6,063 nucleotides of DNA, taken from positions 1-6,063 of the forward strand of contig JAGCYR010000219.1 in the NCBI GenBank assembly GCA_017960705.1. The letters are read 5' to 3'. Origin of the DNA: Clostridia bacterium. Its GTDB lineage: Bacteria > Bacillota > Clostridia > Oscillospirales > CAG-272. The position numbers and the translations under genes were made by a program. The notes beneath the pieces were generated by a model. The model ran no database searches. It was not told where the DNA came from and was given only the letters and a program-made list of their open reading frames with translations. Shown piece after piece: positions 1 to 5,108 of this stretch (positions are counted from its first letter, which is position 1; every line of letters begins with the position of its first letter).

Positions 1-128
1 AGCGTCCAGACGATCTGGCTTGACGAGAAATACGGGGCGAGCAGCCGCGACGCGCCGAGCTCGACCGCCATCACGCTCATCCCCGAGAAAAACTCGGTCA
101 GGTAGAGAAACCATTTTTTACGGATCAT
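1..128 (-). CDS. Membrane spermidine-synthase-like protein, N-terminal 42 codons only
   Basis: Only the first 42 residues are in the window; the gene continues beyond position 1. It starts at the ATG at 128-126, preceded by an AAAGGA ribosome site about 9 bases upstream. The peptide begins MIRKKWFLYLTEFFSGMS and continues through ELGASRLLAPYFSSSQIVWT. The pattern E-L-x-A-S-R-L-L-A-P-Y-F-x-S-S-x-x-V-W-T is the hallmark of the first membrane helix of the membrane-bound spermidine synthase-like family (often annotated fused MFS/spermidine synthase), in which membrane helices precede a SpeE-type methyltransferase-fold domain. That catalytic domain is outside the window, so aminopropyl transfer cannot be confirmed, and many members have no proven activity. 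The gene has its own consensus promoter and sits behind the terminator of the upstream operon, so it is probably an independent unit. Family placement rests on one motif and is moderately sure. Confidence 0.62.
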   Translation of the reverse strand, partial: MIRKKWFLYLTEFFSGMSVMAVELGASRLLAPYFSSSQIVWT

Positions 129-161
129 GGGCAATAATCCTTTCGCCGTTTTCTATCTTTG

Positions 162-191
162 ATTATACCGCACGCGGGGCGCGTCTGTCAA
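162..191 (-). promoter_or_regulatory. Near-perfect housekeeping promoter for the spermidine-synthase-like gene
   Basis: Read on the minus strand, TTGACA (191-186) and TATAAT (167-162) are exact matches to both boxes of the vegetative sigma factor consensus, separated by 18 bp. Transcription would start near 155, giving a leader of about 27 bases before the ATG at 128. The spacer contains the short palindrome ACGCG-GGG-CGCGT (172-184), which may be chance. The first two bases of the -35 box are also the end of the upstream terminator's T-tract. Confidence 0.85.
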
Positions 192-226
192 GAAAAAGAG
201 AGGGGGAACGCCGTTTGACGCTCCCC
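191..226 (-). terminator. Rho-independent terminator of the three-gene oxidoreductase operon
   Basis: It begins 8 bases after the TAA of the flavoprotein gene. In the minus-strand RNA a 10-bp stem forms between 226-217 (GGGGAGCGUC) and 212-203 (GGCGUUCCCC), with two G-U wobbles and an AAAC loop. It is followed by a pyrimidine tract, CUCUCUUUUUCUU. The hairpin plus U-tract is a standard intrinsic terminator. It faces only the minus direction, matching the operon. Confidence 0.85.
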
Positions 227-233
227 GTTGTCT

Positions 234-2120
234 TTACTTTCCCTCGGTTCTTTTTCTATATGCGCCCCAGACCTTCTCAAACCAGAGGTCGCGCTCCCGC
301 GGGATCGGACGGACCGGCACGACGTCGATTTTCAGGTCTTCGCCGTCCTTTTTCACCGTCACGATCCGTTCTCTGCCGCTTTCGTCTTCGGGGCGGGGGA
401 TCCGATCCATAAAGTTCCCGCCGTCGAGCACGAAGCCCGAGCCGCGCGAGCCGAACCGCTCGGCGGTGTAGAGGATCGCCGTCGCGATCGCGCGGGACAT
501 CCGGATAACGTCGAGATTCTTGAACAGCGACGGGATCTCGTCGGTCGTCGCCCACTTGTTCTTGTCGGCAAACGCTTTGAGATCTTTTTCGATCTCGGGG
601 AGCGCCGCTTTCATTTCGGGGATGCTCCGCAAAAAAGCGAAGTTCCCGCTCATCCGCGTCGCGTAGCGCGCCCGCATCAGATCGAGCGAGGACGACTGCC
701 CCTTGGTCGCGTTGATCAACGCGTCGGTCTCCTTGACGGCGGACGCGGCGATCTTGTCGAAGTTCGCGGAGGGCTTTGCTTTGCTGTCGTAGACGATGTG
801 CTGCGCCGCGCGGAGCCCGCCGACCTGGCAGGAGTTCAGCGCCGTTCCGCCCGGACGGAAGATTCCGAGCGAGCCCGCCGCTTCGCCGATGACGTACAGC
901 CCCGGCACGGTGGTCTGCCAGTTCGCGTCGATTCGTACGCCGCCGTTGTTGTGCTGGGCGCAGACCGCGACGCGGAGCGGCTCTTTCCAGAGGTCGATGC
1001 CGTGTTCGGCGTAGAGCGAGATCGCGCCGGGATTCATCTTGTAGAGCCGTTCGATCGGACGGGCGATCAGGGCGTCGGAATTGGAAAGGTACTTCTTCGC
1101 GACCTCCCCGACCCCCTCGAAATTCTCCCCGATCCCGGTGGGTTCGCGGGTGAAATCCATGTAAACCTTCCGTCCGAGCACCACGCTCTCACGGTAGACC
1201 AGCAGGTCGATATACGACGAACCGTGGAGTTTGCGCACGTCAAAGGGCCATTCGTACCCCTTCAGAAACACGCGGTCGATCGCCTCGGAGGGGTTCTCGA
1301 AGTAGTCGCAGAGGAACTCGTGTTCGGTGCCGTCGGGGTCGACCGAGATATAGCGGGGAAGCACCTGCTGATAGGTCCCCGACACGTTCCAGCGGAAGTC
1401 GGTCGAGGCGAGCCCGTATTGCCACTCCGACAGGTTGCCGAACGCCGCCCCCGCCTCCAGCGCGAGCGACGAGTTTCCGGTCTGCGACACGGGATAGACC
1501 GAATCGAAGTAGACGGCGGCGGGACCCCCGGTCGCGAGCACGACGTGCGGCGACGAGATCGCTACGTAATCGGGTCTCCCTTTCTTCGCGGTATCGAGCG
1601 CCAGCACGCCGATCGCCCGACCGTCTTCTGTCAGGATCTTGACCGCTTGGGTTTTGTCGAGGATGCGGATCCCTTTTTTCTCGACCGCCGCTTCCAGCAC
1701 CTCGGTCATCTCTTTCGAGGTGTAGGGACCGATCGAGGTCGCGCGGCAGAACGGGTCGTGGTCGGTCTTGTAGCCGACGAACTCGCCGTATTCGTTGGTG
1801 GGGAAGCGCACGCCGAGCCCCGCGAGTTTGAGAAAACAGCGCGCAGAGTTGGCGGCTTCCGCGAGCGCGACGTCGCCGTCCATGGCGCCCCCGGAGAACA
1901 GCGTCTGCGCCATATTCATCACGCTGTCGCCCTCGTCGCCCGCGAGCGAGAGTTTGTAGTAGGTCTGCTTGTCGCTCCCCGTGTTGCGGGACGTGCCGAG
2001 CAGGCGCCCCTCGGTCAGGAGCGCGATATTCTTATATCCGAGATCGTAGAGCCAGTCGGCGCAGTTGTAGCCCGCGCAGCCCGACCCGATCACCACCGCG
2101 TCAAAACGTTCGGTTTTCAT
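234..2120 (-). CDS. FAD-binding oxidoreductase of the fumarate reductase/aspartate oxidase superfamily
   Basis: This 628-residue flavoprotein has no signal peptide or membrane helix, so it is expected in the cytosol. FAD-binding features are the N-terminal Rossmann motif G12-S-G-C-A-G17, an acidic residue ending the second strand (E37), the ATGG element at 196-199, and the C-terminal GLYVIGEAAG segment (407-416) followed by RPGGTALNS (422-430). H390 in QHNNGG matches the family's conserved active-site histidine. At the place where succinate dehydrogenase carries the FAD-linking histidine it has R46-N47-T48, so FAD should be non-covalent. I do not see the E-A-x-R-G-E-G signature of succinate, fumarate and aspartate enzymes, and at 628 residues it is longer than typical NadB, so the substrate probably differs. 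The C-terminal 180 residues resemble the helical domain of the family. The ATG at 2120 has an AGGAG 6 bases upstream. It is the last gene of the operon. Family is sure; reaction is unknown. Confidence 0.9.
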   Translation of the reverse strand: MKTERFDAVVIGSGCAGYNCADWLYDLGYKNIALLTEGRLLGTSRNTGSDKQTYYKLSLAGDEGDSVMNMAQTLFSGGAMDGDVALAEAANSARCFLKLAGLGVRFPTNEYGEFVGYKTDHDPFCRATSIGPYTSKEMTEVLEAAVEKKGIRILDKTQAVKILTEDGRAIGVLALDTAKKGRPDYVAISSPHVVLATGGPAAVYFDSVYPVSQTGNSSLALEAGAAFGNLSEWQYGLASTDFRWNVSGTYQQVLPRYISVDPDGTEHEFLCDYFENPSEAIDRVFLKGYEWPFDVRKLHGSSYIDLLVYRESVVLGRKVYMDFTREPTGIGENFEGVGEVAKKYLSNSDALIARPIERLYKMNPGAISLYAEHGIDLWKEPLRVAVCAQHNNGGVRIDANWQTTVPGLYVIGEAAGSLGIFRPGGTALNSCQVGGLRAAQHIVYDSKAKPSANFDKIAASAVKETDALINATKGQSSSLDLMRARYATRMSGNFAFLRSIPEMKAALPEIEKDLKAFADKNKWATTDEIPSLFKNLDVIRMSRAIATAILYTAERFGSRGSGFVLDGGNFMDRIPRPEDESGRERIVTVKKDGEDLKIDVVPVRPIPRERDLWFEKVWGAYRKRTEGK

Positions 2121-2151
2121 AGTTCTCTCCTTTTATGGGAATAAAGAACGC

Positions 2152-2172
2152 CCGCCGCCACACGGACGGCGG
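2152..2172 (-). other. GC-rich hairpin in the gap between the dehydrogenase and flavoprotein genes
   Basis: CCGCCG (2152-2157) and CGGCGG (2167-2172) are perfectly complementary. The stem can extend inward by two more pairs past a one-base bulge to a four-base loop. It lies in the only real gap inside the operon (61 bp). On the transcribed strand it is followed by CGUUCUUUAUU, which is too weak a U-tract for a firm terminator call. It may be a partial terminator, a stabiliser of the upstream message, or chance in GC-rich DNA. Confidence 0.4.
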
Positions 2173-2181
2173 ACGAAAAGA

Positions 2182-2916
2182 TCAAAGTCTTCTGATATGG
2201 AAACCGCCGTCCGCGTTCAGAACGGTGCCGGTCCCGAAATCGAGCAGACCGCTTGCGGCGGCGAGCACGCATTTCGCCACGTCCTCGGGCGTGCCCCAGC
2301 GCTTGATCGGGGTGATCCCCTCGGCGATCAGCTTGTCGTACTTCTGCGACACGACCTCGGGCATCGGGGTCTTGATGATGCCGGGACGGACCTCGAACAC
2401 CGGGATATTGAACTCTGCGAGCTTGTCGGCGAACAGGGTCGTGATCATCGAGACGCCCGCCTTCGAGATGCAGTATTCGCCGCGCGAGGTGCTCGACGTG
2501 TAGCTCGAGTTGGACGCGATGTTGACGATCCGGGGATTGTAGTCCTCGAGCCCCTTGGACTGTTCCGCGATCATCCGGTTCGCAAAGGTCTGGCACATGA
2601 AGAACGTGCCCTTCGTGTTGATCCCGACAACGCGGTCGAAGCTCTCCTCGGTGGTCTCGAGGATGTCGAGCCGCACCTTGCAGGCGACCCCCGCGTTGTT
2701 GACGAGCAGATCGATGCGCCCGCATTCTTTTTCGACGAAATCGGCGAGCTTCTCGCGGTCTGCGGCTTTCGAGATGTCGCACTTGCAGTAGAGTTCACCC
2801 TCCATCGAGTCGTGAACGTCGGAGTAAACGACCTTGTACCCCGCGGACTTCAGGGCGTCCGCGATCCCTCTGCCGATCCCCTGATAGGAACCGGTGACGA
2901 CGGCTACTTTTTGCAT
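2182..2916 (-). CDS. Short-chain dehydrogenase/reductase (SDR), classical type
   Basis: This 244-residue protein has the normal length and all marks of a classical SDR. The cofactor loop is T8-G-S-Y-Q-G-I-G15, the NNAG motif is at 73-76, and the catalytic set is N100, S135, Y148 and K152 (Y-C-I-S-K). P178-G179 follows the active site, and a FabG-like end with NADGG lies at 234-238. D33 at the end of the second strand favours NAD(H) over NADP(H). Such enzymes interconvert a ketone and a secondary alcohol. The strong FabG resemblance is family-wide and does not imply fatty acid synthesis; no other fatty acid gene is near. I chose the ATG at 2916 because AAGGAG lies 8 bases upstream and the Rossmann strand begins immediately; the frame stays open further upstream but that part is out-of-frame sequence of the preceding gene. 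The start lies inside the end of the preceding gene (13-bp overlap), suggesting translational coupling. The substrate is unknown. Confidence 0.93.
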   Translation of the reverse strand: MQKVAVVTGSYQGIGRGIADALKSAGYKVVYSDVHDSMEGELYCKCDISKAADREKLADFVEKECGRIDLLVNNAGVACKVRLDILETTEESFDRVVGINTKGTFFMCQTFANRMIAEQSKGLEDYNPRIVNIASNSSYTSSTSRGEYCISKAGVSMITTLFADKLAEFNIPVFEVRPGIIKTPMPEVVSQKYDKLIAEGITPIKRWGTPEDVAKCVLAAASGLLDFGTGTVLNADGGFHIRRL

Positions 2917-4106
2917 TCTACTTTCTCCTTGTAAAGGTTTCTGTAATACTCGTTGAAAACGGCGCAGCCCGACACGCATTTCGCCCGCATCAGCCCCGTG
3001 CATTTCGAGCAGGCGACGCACGCCTTTTTGGGGTCGAACCTGCCCGCCAGCCAATCGCGGTAGAACGTGGGATAGGCGAGGGTCATCCGGCCGAACCCGA
3101 CCAGGTCGCAGATCCCGCGTGCAAGCTGGCTCTCGGCGCGCTCCATCAGGTCGGCGCGGTAGAAAGAAAGCCCGGAACCGACGAGGGGCAGGGAGGGGAA
3201 GAGCGTCTTGATATGTTTTTCCACGTCCTCGAAGCGTTTGAGTCCGACGTCCGGGGTCTCGGGCGCTCCCGCAGGGGCGCGGTAGGGACGGTTGACGAAC
3301 GAGTTGTAGTAGGGGTTGCCGAGCGTGACGTTCAGCATCGAGATCCCCTCGTCCACCAGCATCCCGATCAGGCGGTCGGGCTCGGTCAGGTCGAGGTTTC
3401 CGTCCTTGTCGGTCCCGAATCCGTAGGGATAGGGGATCACGTCGGAAACGCTCAGCCGCGTCACGATCGGAAAATCCTTCGGCAGCGCCGCCTTGACCGC
3501 GCGGATCGAATCGATATACAGCCGCGTGCGGTTCTCGAAGCTCCCGCCGTAGTTGCCGGGACGTGTGAAGGACGAAAGCAGCTCCTGGAACAAATACCCG
3601 TGGCAGGACTTCACGTCCACCCCGTCGAAGCCCGCTTCGACGGCAAGCTTCGCGGTCTCGGCGTACAGAGCGGGGAGGGTCGAAAGGTACTCGTCCGAAA
3701 CGATATTGGCGTCGGTCACGGGGCGGGTCGCCTCGTAGAGCGGGTGACGGTAGGCGATCATCGGAACGATGCTCTGTCTGCCCGAATGGGTCAGCTGAAT
3801 GAAGATCGCGGGACGGATCCCCGTCTCCTCCATAGCCGTCCGGCGCATATCCGAGACCAGTTTCCGAAACGCGGGAAGGTTCGCCCTCGTCAGCATCATC
3901 TGACGCGGATTGGTCCTCCCTTCGGGACAGACGGCGGTCGCCTCCAGCCAGATCAGCCCCGCGCCCGAACGGGCGGCGTTCATGTACTTCTTGACGGTCA
4001 GCTCGCCCGGCGTTCCGTCCTCCGCGCAGTCGCAGCCCTCCATGGGCTGGAACACGACGCGGTTGGGGATCGTCAGCGACCCGAAAAGCAAAGTTTCGTT
4101 CAGCAT
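2904..4106 (-). CDS. Old Yellow Enzyme-type NADH:flavin oxidoreductase with an iron-sulfur motif, no C-terminal FAD/NAD domain
   Basis: This 400-residue TIM-barrel flavoenzyme is the first gene of the operon. FMN-site elements are visible: PNRVVFQPM (14-22), Q104-L-T-H107-S-G-R110, the signature CHGYLFQELLSSFTRPG (168-184) followed by YGGSFENRTR (186-195), VGSGLS (309-314), and GFGRMTLAYP (337-346). The C-terminus carries C363-x2-C366-x2-C369-x11-C381, expected to bind a 4Fe-4S cluster as in the 2,4-dienoyl-CoA reductase branch. C377 lies within the long spacer. Unlike FadH or BaiCD (about 640-670 residues), it stops just after the cluster, so the flavin/NAD(P)H electron-input domains are absent and electrons must come from another protein or directly. 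The usual first active-site histidine of the H-x-x-H/N pair is lysine (K166, with H169 kept). The likely reaction is reduction of an activated C=C bond. The ATG at 4106 has GGAG 5 bases upstream. Family is sure; substrate is unknown. Confidence 0.92.
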   Translation of the reverse strand: MLNETLLFGSLTIPNRVVFQPMEGCDCAEDGTPGELTVKKYMNAARSGAGLIWLEATAVCPEGRTNPRQMMLTRANLPAFRKLVSDMRRTAMEETGIRPAIFIQLTHSGRQSIVPMIAYRHPLYEATRPVTDANIVSDEYLSTLPALYAETAKLAVEAGFDGVDVKSCHGYLFQELLSSFTRPGNYGGSFENRTRLYIDSIRAVKAALPKDFPIVTRLSVSDVIPYPYGFGTDKDGNLDLTEPDRLIGMLVDEGISMLNVTLGNPYYNSFVNRPYRAPAGAPETPDVGLKRFEDVEKHIKTLFPSLPLVGSGLSFYRADLMERAESQLARGICDLVGFGRMTLAYPTFYRDWLAGRFDPKKACVACSKCTGLMRAKCVSGCAVFNEYYRNLYKEKVECKK

Positions 4107-4129
4107 TTTCGCTCCGTATTTCTTTTTGA

Positions 4130-4170
4130 GATATGCGTTTTTTTGCTTATATATTCAATTATAGCATATC
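4130..4170. repeat. Interrupted inverted repeat around the operon's transcription start, candidate operator
   Basis: GATATGC (4130-4136) and GCATATC (4164-4170) are exact inverted copies, 34 bp centre to centre. One arm overlaps the extended -10 of the operon promoter and the other lies in its untranslated leader. The symmetry centre (4150) falls at the predicted start site. A regulator binding both arms could control initiation. The arms are only 7 bp long, in AT-rich DNA, so chance is possible. Confidence 0.35.
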
Positions 4171-4185
4171 CATTTTGTCAGTCAA
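4158..4185 (-). promoter_or_regulatory. Promoter of the three-gene oxidoreductase operon
   Basis: On the minus strand, TTGACT (4185-4180) and TATAAT (4163-4158) are separated by 16 bp. A TGC directly before the -10 (4166-4164) makes it an extended -10. Transcription would start near 4151, leaving a leader of about 45 bases to the ATG at 4106. It faces away from the araC-type gene's promoter, and the two -35 boxes are 21 bp apart. Confidence 0.78.
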
Positions 4186-4206
4186 TTCTTTTTTTTATGA
4201 AAATGA

Positions 4207-4235
4207 TTGCTTTTTTTGCAAACATCTGTTATAAT
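4207..4235 (+). promoter_or_regulatory. Promoter of the AraC-family regulator gene
   Basis: TATAAT at 4230-4235 is preceded by TGT (4227-4229), an extended -10. A weak -35, TTGCTT (4207-4212), lies 17 bp upstream. The start would be near 4242, with a leader of about 26 bases carrying GGAGG at 4253-4257. The weak -35 overlaps the dyad TTGC-N7-GCAA (4207-4221), which also contains the 8-bp palindrome TTTGCAAA (4215-4222), a possible autoregulatory site. Confidence 0.75.
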
Positions 4236-4267
4236 AAAGAAAATGTTTTCCCGGAGGCGAACATCCG

Positions 4268-5050
4268 ATGCAAAGAATACTGAAAACGGGGCATACCGAA
4301 TTCGCGTACCGTGAGGAGATCACGGGTTCCAAGCGGATATTCGACACGCACTGCCATCTCTCGTTCGAGTTGATCGCGGTCTACGAGGGCGCCGTCCATA
4401 TCATCGTCGAGGGCAAGCGCGTCGAGCTCCAGCCCTACCACATGGCGATCATCCCGCCGCACCTCTATCACAGCGTCTTTTCGGTCAAGAGCGGGAACTA
4501 CCGCCGCGTGACCATCCTGTTCGACCGTGACCTGATCCCCGAGCAGATCCGCGAGGAGGTCGTGACGGCGATCGGCGAGGAGCCCTTCTACGTCCACCCG
4601 TTCTTGAAGCAGGTACTCGACCCGTTGGCGGAGGTCCTCCAGATGCCCGATCCCGACCGCTACGGACCGCTGGTCGAGAGCATCCTCGTTCAGATCCTCT
4701 ATCACCGCATTATGTACAGTTCGGTCGGCTCGCTCGGTGAATCCGATCCCATGATCCATCAGATCTCGGAGTACATCGACCGCCACATCCACGACCGCAT
4801 CACGCTGGACGATATCGCGCGGCACCTCTACCTCTCGAAATCCACGCTCTGCCACGTCTTCCGCCGGAAGATGAACATCTCGGTCAAACAGTACATCCTG
4901 CAGAAGAAGATCGTCTACGCCGCGGACCTTATCCGCAACAAGATGCCGGCGAAGGAGGCGGCGCGGTCGATCGGCTACGACAACTACGCCAACTTCTATA
5001 AAATGTACAAAAAGTTCTTCTCCGAAACCCCCGCCCGCAGAGATAAATAA
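4268..5050 (+). CDS. AraC-family transcriptional regulator with cupin-like sensor domain
   Basis: This 260-residue protein has the usual two-part build of the family. Residues about 15-85 form a cupin-like ligand-binding domain, with H28, H30 and E34 in the segment THCHLSFEL, a VEGKRVELQPY turn, and the IIPPHLYH stretch (61-68, with H65 and H68). Residues about 163-257 form the DNA-binding domain with two helix-turn-helix units: the first around LDDIARHLYLSKSTLCHVF (180-198), the second around AARSIGYDNYANFYKMYKKF (231-250). The C-terminus ends soon after the second unit, as normal. The ATG at 4268 has GGAGG 10 bases upstream, a slightly long spacing; no better start is seen. Divergent placement across a 161-bp control region is the classic arrangement for a regulator of the neighbouring operon, so it probably activates the three oxidoreductase genes in response to the pathway's substrate. 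The ligand is unknown. Family is sure; target is inferred. Confidence 0.93.
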   Translation: MQRILKTGHTEFAYREEITGSKRIFDTHCHLSFELIAVYEGAVHIIVEGKRVELQPYHMAIIPPHLYHSVFSVKSGNYRRVTILFDRDLIPEQIREEVVTAIGEEPFYVHPFLKQVLDPLAEVLQMPDPDRYGPLVESILVQILYHRIMYSSVGSLGESDPMIHQISEYIDRHIHDRITLDDIARHLYLSKSTLCHVFRRKMNISVKQYILQKKIVYAADLIRNKMPAKEAARSIGYDNYANFYKMYKKFFSETPARRDK

Positions 5051-5053
5051 TCA

Positions 5054-5080
5054 AACGCCTCCCGAAAAACGGGAGGCGTT
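5054..5080. terminator. Bidirectional terminator between convergent genes
   Basis: A perfect 11-bp stem, AACGCCTCCCG (5054-5064) with CGGGAGGCGTT (5070-5080), closes on a five-base loop of A. It lies 4 bases after the TAA of the regulator gene and 28 bases beyond the stop of the facing HD-GYP gene. The plus-strand transcript ends GUUAUUCUGUUU and the minus-strand one GUUUGAUUAUUU, so both have moderately U-rich tails and one hairpin can serve both genes. Confidence 0.88.
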
Positions 5081-5108
5081 ATTCTGTTTGGATGGGGAAG
5101 GGGGGCGG

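Noticed and set aside
172..184. Palindrome ACGCG-GGG-CGCGT in a promoter spacer as an operator
   Set aside because: It is only 5-bp arms around a three-base loop in GC-rich sequence, with no second copy found in the window.
234..2120. Assignment as L-aspartate oxidase (NadB) or fumarate reductase subunit A
   Set aside because: The dicarboxylate signature is not visible, the length exceeds typical NadB, there is no covalent-FAD histidine, and there are no nadA/nadC or frdB neighbours.
228..2144. A 638-codon open frame on the plus strand antisense to the flavoprotein gene
   Set aside because: It mirrors the flavoprotein gene, is rich in R, V, D and G as expected from the complement of GC-rich codons, has no recognisable motif, and its start lacks a convincing ribosome site. 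The minus-strand protein has clear FAD motifs.
2917..3054. A longer SDR beginning at 3054 with 46 extra N-terminal residues
   Set aside because: The extra part overlaps OYE coding in another frame, is Arg-rich and motif-free. The ATG at 2916 has a good ribosome site and places the Rossmann motif at the usual residue 8-15.
234..4106. Naming the operon an equol biosynthesis cluster
   Set aside because: The enzyme classes match but the OYE lacks the C-terminal domains of known daidzein reductases and has a changed active site. Class-level similarity is not enough for a substrate.
3213..4283. A 356-codon plus-strand open frame opposite the OYE gene, and a 208-codon minus-strand frame at 4229-4855 opposite the AraC gene
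   Set aside because: Both are shadows of well-supported genes and run across the AT-rich control region without any family motif.
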